In this document: positions 51,311 through 59,501 of the stretch, piece after piece
How positions within the stretch are numbered: the first letter of the stretch is position 1
Layout: each line of letters begins with the position of its first letter
Source: JACVRW01 sp963846505
GTDB lineage: Bacteria; Actinomycetota; Thermoleophilia; Solirubrobacterales; Thermoleophilaceae
Length of the DNA stretch: 64,000 nucleotides
Direction of reading: 5' to 3'
Assembly (NCBI GenBank): GCA_963846505.1
Contig: CAWJWD010000001.1
Location: 248,001 to 312,000 of the forward strand
The notes under the pieces: generated by a model
What the model saw: the letters and a program-made list of their open reading frames with translations, nothing else
Databases searched by the model: none
Told to the model about the DNA's origin: nothing
Program-made: the position numbers and the translations under genes

Positions 51311-53151
51311 CCGATCCGCTCCACGATCGCCTCCATCACGTCGGCCGTCGCCAGCGGCAGACCGTCCACCTTGGTGTAGCTCTCGCAGTCGACGAGGAAC
51401 TCGGCCCGCAGCACCTTCACCAGCTGGCCCATGTTCATCTCGGGCACCAGCACGCGCTCGTAGGAGCGCAGCACCTCGCCGAGGTTCGCCGGCAGCGGGT
51501 TGAGGTTGCGCAGGTGGACGGTCGCCACCGACAGCTCGCGCTCGCGCCGCACCCGCCGCGCCGCGCCCTTGATCGCGCCGTAGCTCGAGCCCCAGCCCAG
51601 CACCAGCAGCCGGGCGTCGCCGTCCGGGTCGTCGACCTCCAAGTCCGGCACCTTCACGCGTTCGATCCGCTCGGCACGCAGATGGGTCATGCGCGCGTGG
51701 TTCTCGGAGTCGTAGGAGATGTTGCCGGTGCCCTCCTGCTTCTCCAGCCCACCGATGCGGTGGCGCAGGCCCGGCGTGCCCGGGATCGCCCACGGCCGCG
51801 CCAGGCGCTCGTCGCGCAGGTAGGGCAGGAAGCCGCCCTCGTCGGCGTTCGGATCGGTTGCGAAGTTCGGGTCGATCGCCGTCAGCGTCGAGACGTCGGG
51901 CAGCTTCCAGGGCTCGGACGAGTTGGCCAGGAAGGTGTCGGTCAGCAAGATCACCGGCGTGCGGTGCTCGATCGCGATCGTCGCCGCCTCGATCCCGGCG
52001 CGAAAGCAGTCCGACGGCGTGCTCGCCGCGATCACCGGCAGCGGCGACTCGCCGTGGCGCCCGTAGAGGGCGGACAGCAGGTCGGTCTGCTCGGTCTTGG
52101 TCGGCATGCCGGTCGACGGCCCGGCGCGCTGGACGTCGACGATCACCAGCGGCAGCTCCATCGCCACCGCCAACCCGATCGTCTCGGACTTGAGGTCGAG
52201 GCCGGGGCCGCTGGTGCCCGTGACCGCCAGCTCGCCCGCGAAGGCGGCGCCGACCGCGATGCTCGCCGCCGCGATCTCGTCCTCGGCCTGGATCGTGCGC
52301 ACGCCCATGCGCCGGTGGCGCGAGAGCGAGTGCAGCAGCTCGGAGGCCGGCGTGATCGGGTAGCTGGCGTAGAAGAGGCCGAGGCCCGACTTGACGCCGG
52401 CGGCGATCAGCCCGTAGGCGAGCGCCTGCGTGCCGTTGACGTTGCGGTAGGTGCCGGGCGGCGCCGGTGCCGCGTCGACCTCGTAGTGGACGGCGAGCAG
52501 CTCGGTCGTCTCGCCGAAGTTCCAGCCGGCGCGGAAGGCCGCGAGGTTGGCGTCGCGCACGGCCGGCTTGTCGGCGAACTTCTTCTCGATCCACTCGACG
52601 CTGGGGTCGACCGGCCGGCCGTACATCCAGGACAGCACGCCGAGCGCGAACAGGTTCTTGCAGCGCGAGGCGTCGCGCGAGCTGATGCCCTCGATGCCCT
52701 CGGTCGCCCGTACGGTCATGCTCGTCATCGGCACGCGGAAGAGCTGGTAGTCCTCCAGCGTGTCGTCCTCGAGCGGGTCGGCGGTGTAGCCGGCCTTGCG
52801 CAGGTTGTGGTCGGTGAAGCCGTCCTCGTTGACGATCACCGTGCCGCCCTTCTCGACGGCCCCGAGGTTGGTGATCAGCGCGGCGGGGTTCATCGCCACG
52901 AGCACGTTCGGGTGGTCGCCGGGCGTGAGGATGTCACGCGAGGCGAAGTGGATCTGGAAGGCCGAGACGCCGTGCGGGGTGCCCGCGGGCGCGCGGATCT
53001 CGGCGGGGAAGTCCGGCAGCGTGGCGAGGTCGTTGCCGACGACGGCGGTCGCGTCGGTGAAGCGACTGCCGGTGAGCTGCATACCGTCCCCGGAGTCACC
53101 CGCGAAGCGGATGACTACACGATCCCTCTTCTCAACGGTTTTTGGGCTCAT
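51307..53151 (-). CDS. korA: 2-oxoacid:ferredoxin oxidoreductase, fused gamma-alpha subunit (KorA)
   Basis: A 614-residue fusion: gamma domain (about 10-190, 'RFAGDSGDGMQLTGSRF') followed by alpha domain ('NGTQALAYGLIAAG', 'YASYPITPASELLHSLS', 'DVQRAGPSTGMPTKTEQTDL'). The domain order and the TGMPTKTEQ-type loop are typical of actinobacterial KorA. I chose ATG 53151 because the longer 53205 start adds a low-homology stretch through the likely promoter. Together with KorB it converts 2-oxoglutarate to succinyl-CoA and reduced ferredoxin in a variant TCA cycle. Divergent from the pnt operon. Confidence 0.92.
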   Translation of the reverse strand: MSPKTVEKRDRVVIRFAGDSGDGMQLTGSRFTDATAVVGNDLATLPDFPAEIRAPAGTPHGVSAFQIHFASRDILTPGDHPNVLVAMNPAALITNLGAVEKGGTVIVNEDGFTDHNLRKAGYTADPLEDDTLEDYQLFRVPMTSMTVRATEGIEGISSRDASRCKNLFALGVLSWMYGRPVDPSVEWIEKKFADKPAVRDANLAAFRAGWNFGETTELLAVHYEVDAAPAPPGTYRNVNGTQALAYGLIAAGVKSGLGLFYASYPITPASELLHSLSRHRRMGVRTIQAEDEIAAASIAVGAAFAGELAVTGTSGPGLDLKSETIGLAVAMELPLVIVDVQRAGPSTGMPTKTEQTDLLSALYGRHGESPLPVIAASTPSDCFRAGIEAATIAIEHRTPVILLTDTFLANSSEPWKLPDVSTLTAIDPNFATDPNADEGGFLPYLRDERLARPWAIPGTPGLRHRIGGLEKQEGTGNISYDSENHARMTHLRAERIERVKVPDLEVDDPDGDARLLVLGWGSSYGAIKGAARRVRRERELSVATVHLRNLNPLPANLGEVLRSYERVLVPEMNMGQLVKVLRAEFLVDCESYTKVDGLPLATADVMEAIVERIG

Positions 53152-53335
53152 ACAGCCGGCCTTGCGTACAGAAGGGCCGGTCAAGCCAGTGTACTGAGCG
53201 GTCAAGGCACCTCTGTGTGGATTGGCCGTGTCGCAGTGCGGTTCTCGGCGCCGCTGGACACGACGGCGCAGATTGCGGGACCGTCGGTTACGCTAACGCG
53301 CCCTCGGAGGCGCCCTCAGCCCTCCACCCCCCGTT

Positions 53336-54469
53336 ATGAAGATCTCTGTTCCCAAGGAGACCGCCGCTGGCGAGCGCCGAGTCGCGCTCGTGCCGGAGGT
53401 CGTACAACGACTGACCAAGGACGGCCACGAGGTGGTCGTCGAGCCTGGTGCGGGCATCGCCGCCGGCCAGGTCGATGCCGCCTACGAGAAGGCCGGCGCG
53501 ACCCTCGCGGAGGGCCAAGGGCTCTCCGGCGACGTCGTCGCCAAGGTGGCGCCGCCGAGCCCCGAGGAGATCGTGCGCCTGAACAAGGACGCGATCCTGA
53601 TCGGCCACCTGCAGCCGCTCAGCAACGCCGAGGGCGTGCGCGCGCTGGCCGCCGCCGGCGTGACCGCCTTCGCGATGGAGGCGATCCCGCGCATCACGCG
53701 CGCCCAGTCGATGGACGCGCTCTCCTCGCAGGCGACCGTCGCCGGCTACCGCGCCGCGCTGATCGCCGCGCAGGAGCTGCCGCGCTTCTTCCCGATGCTG
53801 ACCACCGCCGCCGGCACGGTCCGGCCCGCCAAGGTGCTCGTGCTGGGTGCCGGCGTCGCGGGCCTGCAGGCGATCGCCACCGCCAAGCGCCTTGGCGCGA
53901 TCGTGCAGGCCTTCGACGTGCGCTCGGCGGTCAAGGAGCAGATCGAGTCGCTCGGGGCCAAGTTCCTCGTGCTCGACATGGGCCTCGAGGACGCCGAGGA
54001 CGCCGGCGGCTACGCGCGCGCCCTGACCGAGGAGGAGCAGCAAAGGCAGCGCGAGCTGCTCGCCGAGGCGATGGGCCAGATGGACGCGGTCATCTCGACC
54101 GCCGCCATCCCCGGCCGCAAGGCGCCGCTGCTGGTCACCGAGCAGGCGGTCGAGAACATGAAGCCGGGCTCGGTGGTCGTCGACCTGGCGGCCGAGACCG
54201 GCGGCAACTGCGAGCTGACCGAGCCGGGCGAGACGGTCGTGCGCCATGACGTGAAGGTCATCGGGCCGCTCAACCTGGCGTCGACGATGCCCGACCACGC
54301 GTCGATGCTCTACGCCAAGAACATCCAGGCGCTGCTGGGCCTGATGGTCGGCGAGGAGAACGCGTTGAAGCTCGACTTCGAGGACGAGGTGATCGCCGGC
54401 GCCTGCATCACGCGCGGCGGCGAGATCGTCCACGAGGGCGCGAAGAAGGCTGCCGAGGTGCCCGCCTGA
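53336..54469 (+). CDS. pntAA: NAD(P) transhydrogenase subunit alpha 1 (PntAA)
   Basis: A 377-residue dI component, NAD(H)-binding. 'KISVPKETAAGERRVALVPEVV', 'VLVLGAGVAGLQAIATAKRLGAIV' (Rossmann Gly motif) and 'AAIPGRKAPLLVTEQAV' are family features. Here the alpha subunit is split: the membrane part is the next gene. TACGCT (53289-53294) is a possible -10 box, with a 35-nt leader lacking a clear Shine-Dalgarno. Confidence 0.94.
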   Translation: MKISVPKETAAGERRVALVPEVVQRLTKDGHEVVVEPGAGIAAGQVDAAYEKAGATLAEGQGLSGDVVAKVAPPSPEEIVRLNKDAILIGHLQPLSNAEGVRALAAAGVTAFAMEAIPRITRAQSMDALSSQATVAGYRAALIAAQELPRFFPMLTTAAGTVRPAKVLVLGAGVAGLQAIATAKRLGAIVQAFDVRSAVKEQIESLGAKFLVLDMGLEDAEDAGGYARALTEEEQQRQRELLAEAMGQMDAVISTAAIPGRKAPLLVTEQAVENMKPGSVVVDLAAETGGNCELTEPGETVVRHDVKVIGPLNLASTMPDHASMLYAKNIQALLGLMVGEENALKLDFEDEVIAGACITRGGEIVHEGAKKAAEVPA

Positions 54470-54774
54470 TGGACTTGCTGACCGAGATCACCATCCTCGT
54501 GCTGGCGGCGTTCGTCGGCTTCGAGGTCATCTCGAAGGTGCCGAACACGCTGCACACGCCGCTGATGTCGGCGACGAACGCCATCCACGGCATCGTCGTG
54601 CTCGGCGGCATCCTCGTCATCGGCTCCGCCGAGGGCGCGTTCAACAAGGCGATCCTGGTGATCGCGATCGCCTTCGGGACGATCAACGTCGTCGGCGGCT
54701 TCCTCGTCACCGACCGCATGCTCGAGATGTTCAAGAAGCGTCCGGCGCCGGCCAAGAAGGCAGACGACAAGTGA
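54469..54774 (+). CDS. pntAB: NAD(P) transhydrogenase subunit alpha 2 (PntAB)
   Basis: A 101-residue membrane subunit with about three helices (approximately 4-22, 40-55, 60-80). 'FVGFEVISKVPNTLHTPLMSATNAIHGIVVLGG' is the conserved channel-lining stretch of the transhydrogenase dII part. Its ATG overlaps the pntAA stop (TGATG) and its stop overlaps the pntB GTG. Confidence 0.94.
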   Translation: MDLLTEITILVLAAFVGFEVISKVPNTLHTPLMSATNAIHGIVVLGGILVIGSAEGAFNKAILVIAIAFGTINVVGGFLVTDRMLEMFKKRPAPAKKADDK

Positions 54775-56186
54775 TCTACAGCGCGTCGTTCCTGACCGAC
54801 GCCGACTTCATCTCGGCGCTCTACATCGTCGCCTTCACGCTCTTCATCGTGGGCATGCGCCAGCTCACGAAGCCGTCCACGGCCCGGCGCGGCAACATGA
54901 TCGCCGCCGTCGGCATGGTCTTCGCGGTCGCCGGCGCCCTGCTGACGCCCTCGACGGGCGACTACGGCCTGATCGCGCTCGGCGTGGTGATCGGCACCGT
55001 GATCGGCATCCCCGCCGCACGCCAGGTGAAGATGACCGCGATGCCGCAGATGGTGGCGCTGTTCAACGGCGTCGGCGGCGGCGCGGTGGCGCTGATCTCG
55101 TGGGCCGAGTACCGCCATGCGCTCGAGTTCGGCGGCAATCCCGCGCTCGAGACGCTGATCCCGATCCTGTTCGCGGCGATCATCGGCTCGGTCTCCTTCT
55201 GGGGCTCGAACGTCGCCTTCGGCAAGCTGCAGGAGCTCATCCCCGGCAAGCCGATCGGCGTCCCCGGTCAGCAGTTCGTCAACCTCGCGCTGCTGCTGGT
55301 CGCGGTCGGCGCGGCGGTGGCGATCGCCGCCGGCGCGGAGTCCCAGGGCCTGTTCGTCCTGATCCTGGTCGCCGCGGCCGTCCTCGGCAACATGGTCGTG
55401 CTGCCGATCGGCGGCGCCGACATGCCCGTCGTGATCTCGCTGCTGAACGCGCTCACCGGCCTGTCCGCGGCCGCCGCAGGCATCGCGCTCGACAACACCG
55501 CGCTGATCGTCGGCGGCATCATCGTCGGCGCCTCCGGCACGATCCTCACGAAGCTCATGGCCGAGGCCATGAACCGCTCGATCCCGAACATCGTCGCGGG
55601 CGGCTTCGGCGGCGGTGGCGGGGCCGCGGCCACCAGCGCCGCGGTCGACGGCAGGACCGCTCGCTCGACCGACGCCTCCGACGTCGCCGTCCAACTCGCC
55701 TACGCCACCCGCGTGGTCGTGGCGCCCGGGTACGGCATGGCCGTCGCCCAGGCGCAGCACACCGTGCGCGAGCTCGCCGACGAGCTCGAGAAGCGCGGCG
55801 TCGAGGTGCTCTACGCCATCCACCCCGTCGCCGGCCGCATGCCCGGTCACATGAACGTCCTGCTCGCCGAGGCCGACGTCCCGTACGACGCGCTCAAGGA
55901 GATGGACGAGATCAACCCCGAGTTCCCGCAGACCGACGTCACGCTGGTGATCGGGGCCAACGACGTCACCAACCCGGCCGCGCGCGAGGACAAGGGCAGC
56001 CCGATCTACGGCATGCCGATCCTCGACGTCGACAAGTCCGCTCAGGTGATCGTGCTCAAGCGCTCGATGAACACCGGCTTCGCCGGCATCGACAACCCGC
56101 TCTTCTACAACGACAACACCGCGCTGCTGTTCGGCGACGCCAAGGCGTCCGTCGGCGCGGTGCTGTCGGAAGTCAAAGACCTCTAG
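54771..56186 (+). CDS. pntB: NAD(P) transhydrogenase subunit beta (PntB)
   Basis: A 471-residue subunit with the remaining membrane helices (about residues 1-250) and the NADP(H)-binding dIII domain. 'VVVAPGYGMAVAQAQHTVRELADEL' and 'GRMPGHMNVLLAEADVPYDAL' are the dIII nucleotide motif; 'LVIGANDVTNPAAREDKGSPIYGMPIL' is also conserved. The complete three-gene proton pump uses the proton gradient to make NADPH from NADH. GTG start at 54771. Confidence 0.95.
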   Translation: MIYSASFLTDADFISALYIVAFTLFIVGMRQLTKPSTARRGNMIAAVGMVFAVAGALLTPSTGDYGLIALGVVIGTVIGIPAARQVKMTAMPQMVALFNGVGGGAVALISWAEYRHALEFGGNPALETLIPILFAAIIGSVSFWGSNVAFGKLQELIPGKPIGVPGQQFVNLALLLVAVGAAVAIAAGAESQGLFVLILVAAAVLGNMVVLPIGGADMPVVISLLNALTGLSAAAAGIALDNTALIVGGIIVGASGTILTKLMAEAMNRSIPNIVAGGFGGGGGAAATSAAVDGRTARSTDASDVAVQLAYATRVVVAPGYGMAVAQAQHTVRELADELEKRGVEVLYAIHPVAGRMPGHMNVLLAEADVPYDALKEMDEINPEFPQTDVTLVIGANDVTNPAAREDKGSPIYGMPILDVDKSAQVIVLKRSMNTGFAGIDNPLFYNDNTALLFGDAKASVGAVLSEVKDL

Positions 56187-56196
56187 CGTCTTCGTC

Positions 56197-57114
56197 TTAG
56201 TCCGTCGACCCGACGGGCTGCTGCTGGCCGAGCTTCGGGTCGGCCGCACCGCCGACGCCCACGGGCGCGGAGACGGCCTCGACGCCGCGCTCGGCGATGT
56301 CGCGCTCGAAGGCCGCGTCGGCCTCGGGCACGGCGTCGAGGGCGCCGCGGTGGATGATCGGCCCGAGCACGCCGCGCAGCAGCAGCAGCCCGCGCACCCA
56401 GCCGGGCACGACGACCCACTTGCGACGCTGCTCCATGCCCTCGACGACGGCCTTGCCGACGGACGCGACCGAGTAGGTCTTGCCGAGCGGCCCGGAGGTC
56501 TGGGCGCGGAAGTTCTCCATCGCGGGATGCGCGTCGGCCCCGCGGACCATGTCGGTGTCGATCCAGTGGAAGTAGCCGACGCCGACATCCACGCCGAGAT
56601 GGGCGATCTCGGTTCGCAGCGAATCCGAGAAGGCCTCGACGCCAGCCTTGCTGGCGGCGTAGGCGGCGAGGCCGGGGGCGTGCGCGACCGCGGCCACCGA
56701 GGCGACCACGAGGACGTAGCCGCGCCGCTCGATCACGTGCGGCAGCGCTGCGCGCACGGTGCGCCAGGCGCCGAGCAGGTTGATCTCGATCGTGCGCTCG
56801 AAGGCCGCAGGGTCCATGCTGCGCACCATGCCCGCCGGCGCGATGCCGGCGTTGGCCATCACCACGTCGAGGCCGCCGAAGCGCTCGACGGCACCGGCCA
56901 CCGCGCGCTCGAGCGCCTCGGTGTCCGTCACGTCGGCTTCGAACCAGGCGGCGTTCGAGCCGCACTGGGTGGCGACGCGCTCCAGCTCCTCCGGCTCGAG
57001 TCCCACGAGCGCGACGTTCGCGCCTCGGGCCGCGACGCGGCGCGCGGACTCCGCGCCGATGCCGCGGGCGGCGCCGGTGATCAAGACGGTGCGGCCCTGC
57101 AAGCTCCAACTCAT
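56197..57114 (-). CDS. SDR family oxidoreductase
   Basis: A 305-residue classical SDR with a C-terminal extension. 'TVLITGAARGIGAESARRVAARG', 'DVVMANAGIAPAG' and the active site 'LVVASVAAVAHAPGLAAYAASKAG' (Ser, Tyr, Lys) are present. After the Rossmann core, 'WVVVPGWVRGLLLLRGVLGPI' looks like a membrane-associating segment, as in SDRs acting on lipids. ATG 57114. It converges on pntB with a 10-bp gap. Confidence 0.88.
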   Translation of the reverse strand: MSWSLQGRTVLITGAARGIGAESARRVAARGANVALVGLEPEELERVATQCGSNAAWFEADVTDTEALERAVAGAVERFGGLDVVMANAGIAPAGMVRSMDPAAFERTIEINLLGAWRTVRAALPHVIERRGYVLVVASVAAVAHAPGLAAYAASKAGVEAFSDSLRTEIAHLGVDVGVGYFHWIDTDMVRGADAHPAMENFRAQTSGPLGKTYSVASVGKAVVEGMEQRRKWVVVPGWVRGLLLLRGVLGPIIHRGALDAVPEADAAFERDIAERGVEAVSAPVGVGGAADPKLGQQQPVGSTD

Positions 57115-57172
57115 GGCGGGGCACGATATCCGAGCCCCCCACGGCCCGGCGCCGCCGACCGAGCGGGATCGA

Positions 57173-57178
57173 TAGCGT
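57173..57178 (+). promoter_or_regulatory. -10 box of the rhodanese gene (leaderless-type)
   Basis: TAGCGT ends eight bases before ATG 57187, with no Shine-Dalgarno between. The hexamer is the same as that before glpX. Confidence 0.4.
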
Positions 57179-57186
57179 TCCCGCCG

Positions 57187-57537
57187 ATGGTCTCGATTCC
57201 CGAACAGACGCAGGATTTGACCCCCGCCCAGGTCGAGGAGCTCGTCGCCGCAGGCAAGCTCGAGCTGATCGACGTGCGCGAGACCTACGAGCACGACGCC
57301 GGCCACATCGCCGGCGACCGGCACATCGAGATGGACCAGTTGCCCGCGCAGGCGGCCTCGCTCGATCCCGAGCGCTCGCCCGTCTTCTACTGCCGCACGG
57401 GTGGCCGCTCGGCCGCGGCGGTCGAGGCCTTCCGCGCCTCCGGGTTCGACGCGTACCACCTCGAGGGTGGCATCGTGGCCTGGGTCGAGGCCGGCAAGCC
57501 GCTCGAGCCCGAGGACGGGCGCGTCGCCGACCACTGA
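57187..57537 (+). CDS. Single-domain rhodanese-like protein
   Basis: A 116-residue single rhodanese domain. Catalytic Cys69 is in 'FYCRTGGRSAAAVEAF', in a six-residue loop (CRTGGRS), and 'LIDVRETYEHDAGHIAG' is conserved. It probably moves sulfane sulfur or acts as a persulfide carrier. It differs from the two-domain sulfurtransferase at 40194. Confidence 0.9.
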   Translation: MVSIPEQTQDLTPAQVEELVAAGKLELIDVRETYEHDAGHIAGDRHIEMDQLPAQAASLDPERSPVFYCRTGGRSAAAVEAFRASGFDAYHLEGGIVAWVEAGKPLEPEDGRVADH

Positions 57538-57546
57538 CGTCCCCGG

Positions 57547-58377
57547 CTAGGGGACGGCGCTCCGCAGCTGTCCGGCGTACGGGCCGCGGCCGGTCAGGCA
57601 AGCCGCACCGCAGCGTGCTGCCAGCTGGAGCGCGGCGTCGATCGACATGCCCGCGCCGAGCCCGTAGGCGAGGCCGGCGGCGAAGCTGTCGCCACAGCCG
57701 TACGCGTCCTCGACCGGACCGGGCAACGGCGTCGCCGCCCAGCTGCCGCCGCTGCCGTCGCGGCCCTCCCAGGTGCCACCGCGCGCGCCGGCCGTGCGCA
57801 CGACGTAACGCGGGTCGGGAACGAGGTCGCCGAGCTGATAGCGCTCGCCGGGATCGTTCGCGCTCGCCAGCAGCGCGTCCAGCTCCACACCGGCCGCGAT
57901 CAGCGTCTCGAGCCCACGCGCGCTCGAGACCAGCACGCGCGCGGCGCGCGCGGCGTGGATCGCGCCCACGTCACCGGCGGTCAGGTAGATCGCGTCGACG
58001 CCGCCAAGCTCGTCCCAGGGCAGCGGATCGTCGCCGCGGGGGCCCAGGCGCTCGCCGATCACGGTGATCGTGCGCTCGCCGTTCCCGTCGACGTGGACGA
58101 AGCCGCGCCGCTGCGGCCCCGGCCGCACCGCCGCCTCGACCCTCACCCCGAGGGCATTTAGGTCCGCGCGCGAGCGGCGCGCGAGCTCGTCGTCGCCGAG
58201 TGCGGTGTAGAAGCTCGCGCCGCCCGCGAGCTTGGCGAGCTGACCCGCGGCGACGGCCCCGCCGCCGCCCGGCTCCTCCCACACTTCCTGCGCATGCACG
58301 ATCTCGCCGGCGGTCGGCATCCGCTCGACGCGAGCGAACTCGATCCACTCCACGTGTCCGACGACCGCCACCCTCAC
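57547..58377 (-). CDS. PfkB/ribokinase-family carbohydrate kinase
   Basis: A 276-residue PfkB-family kinase from GTG 58377 ('VRVAVVGHVEWIEFARV'). The N-terminal double-Gly region is 'WEEPGGGGAVAAGQLAKLAGG', and the C-terminal anion-hole motif is 'EDAYGCGDSFAAGLAYGL' (usual DTxGAGD with GCGD here, catalytic Asp retained). An upstream ATG would extend into the start region of arfB on the other strand, so I prefer the GTG. Sugar or nucleoside substrate unknown. With GCGD it may belong to the adenosine/cytidine-like side of the family, but that is a guess. Confidence 0.85.
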   Translation of the reverse strand: MRVAVVGHVEWIEFARVERMPTAGEIVHAQEVWEEPGGGGAVAAGQLAKLAGGASFYTALGDDELARRSRADLNALGVRVEAAVRPGPQRRGFVHVDGNGERTITVIGERLGPRGDDPLPWDELGGVDAIYLTAGDVGAIHAARAARVLVSSARGLETLIAAGVELDALLASANDPGERYQLGDLVPDPRYVVRTAGARGGTWEGRDGSGGSWAATPLPGPVEDAYGCGDSFAAGLAYGLGAGMSIDAALQLAARCGAACLTGRGPYAGQLRSAVP

Positions 58378-58407
58378 CGCCGCGCAGTCTTCCACGCCCT
58401 GCACGGC

Positions 58408-58413
58408 TACGCT
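58408..58413 (+). promoter_or_regulatory. -10 box of arfB (leaderless-type)
   Basis: TACGCT ends seven bases before ATG 58421, favouring that start over GTG 58415. Confidence 0.4.
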
Positions 58414-58420
58414 CGTGGCG

Positions 58421-58834
58421 ATGCAGGATCCGATGCCCCTCACGCACGGGATCGAGCTGCCCCTCGACGAGGTGGAGCTACGCGTCAGCCGTTCCTCGGG
58501 GCCCGGCGGTCAGCACGCGAACGTCACCGCCTCGCGGGTCGAGGCCGTCTTCGACGTAGCCGCCTCGCGCACCCTCGACGAGCAGCACAAGCTGCGCGTG
58601 ACGGCGCGGCTCGGTCCGGTCGTGCGTGCGGTTGCGCAGGACACGCGCAGCCAACGACGCAATCGCGAGCTGGCCCTCCAACGCCTGCGGGACCGTCTGA
58701 TCGCCGCCCTGCACGTGCCCCGCTCACGCCGAGCGACGAAGCCCACCGGCGCGTCGCGCAGGCGACGCCTGACGACGAAGCGTCAGCGCGGAGGCGTGAA
58801 GCAGCTGCGGCGCAGGCCGAGCGGCGACGATTAG
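58421..58834 (+). CDS. arfB: Ribosome rescue factor ArfB (YaeJ-like)
   Basis: A 137-residue peptidyl-tRNA hydrolase of the release-factor family without codon-recognition domains. The GGQ loop (residues 29-31) lies in 'SRSSGPGGQHANVTASRVE', and the C-terminus is a basic tail ('RRRRLTTKRQRGGVKQLRRR') that enters the empty mRNA channel. It frees stalled ribosomes. ATG 58421 follows a -10 box by seven bases. Confidence 0.93.
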   Translation: MQDPMPLTHGIELPLDEVELRVSRSSGPGGQHANVTASRVEAVFDVAASRTLDEQHKLRVTARLGPVVRAVAQDTRSQRRNRELALQRLRDRLIAALHVPRSRRATKPTGASRRRRLTTKRQRGGVKQLRRRPSGDD

Positions 58835-58872
58835 GCAGCGACGACGACGGCCTGGCGGCGGCGGCGGCAGCG

Positions 58873-58896
58873 CGACAGCGACAGCGACAGCGACAG
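58873..58896. repeat. (CGACAG)4 hexamer repeat
   Basis: Four exact tandem copies of a 6-bp unit in the 70-bp gap between two convergent genes. Non-coding as far as I can see. Confidence 0.6.
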
Positions 58897-58904
58897 CGGG
58901 TCGA

Positions 58905-59423
58905 CTAGCCGTCGCCCGGCGGGGCGACAGCGCCGCCCCCGGTGCCGCCCTGGGGCGCGGCGGGAGTCTCCGTGCCCGTGCCGCCCGGCGTGGCGCCGCC
59001 ACCCTGACCCGTAGCCGGGGGCGTGGGAGTTCCCGTCGTGCCACCGGTGGTGCCGCCCGTCGTCCCGCCGGTCGTGCCACCGGTGGTTCCGCCCGTGGTG
59101 CCGCCGGTCGTCCCGCCCGTGGAGGGCGTGGTGTCGGTCTCGGTGGTCTCGGTCTCCGTCGTGTCGCGCTCGGTCGAGGGCCGCAAGGTCTCGGGCGACG
59201 TCGGGACGCCGAGGTCGGCGGGGCTCGAGTCGGGGCTGGGATCGTCGCTGCCGCCAGCGGTTGCGATCAGCACGATCAGCAGCAGAACCACGATCGCGGC
59301 AGCACCGCCGGCGATCAGCCTGCGGCGCTTGTAGACGGACTCGGGCTCGCGGCGCGGAGGACGGCGGGAACCGCCCGGCGGCCGGCGCCCAGGGTCGAGC
59401 CGGCGTGTCGGGTGCTCGTCCAA
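58905..59423 (-). CDS. Membrane-anchored protein with Thr/Gly repeats
   Basis: A 172-residue protein with one transmembrane helix (about 38-56, 'IAGGAAAIVVLLLIVLIATA'), basic cytoplasmic N-terminus and an extracytoplasmic Thr/Gly/Pro tail. Residues 102-131 are seven or more GGTT tandem units. Such tails reach across the cell wall, may be glycosylated, and vary in length. It appears to start at TTG 59423; no family recognised. Confidence 0.7.
   Translation of the reverse strand: MDEHPTRRLDPGRRPPGGSRRPPRREPESVYKRRRLIAGGAAAIVVLLLIVLIATAGGSDDPSPDSSPADLGVPTSPETLRPSTERDTTETETTETDTTPSTGGTTGGTTGGTTGGTTGGTTGGTTGGTTGTPTPPATGQGGGATPGGTGTETPAAPQGGTGGGAVAPPGDG
59031..59120 (-). repeat. In-frame 12-bp tandem repeat (GGTT units)
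   Basis: Imperfect 12-bp units within the gene at 58905-59423, encoding G-G-T-T. Third positions vary, so it is probably more stable than a perfect microsatellite. Confidence 0.65.
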
Positions 59424-59501
59424 GAGCGGCCGAAGGTAGCAGCTAGCAGGGATATCCGGGCATGCTGCAAAGGATCGAGCAGCCGTCCCAGCAGGCCACG
59501 C

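Noticed and set aside
59031..59120. CRISPR-like array
   Set aside because: The repeats are tandem, 12 bp, in frame and coding, without spacers.
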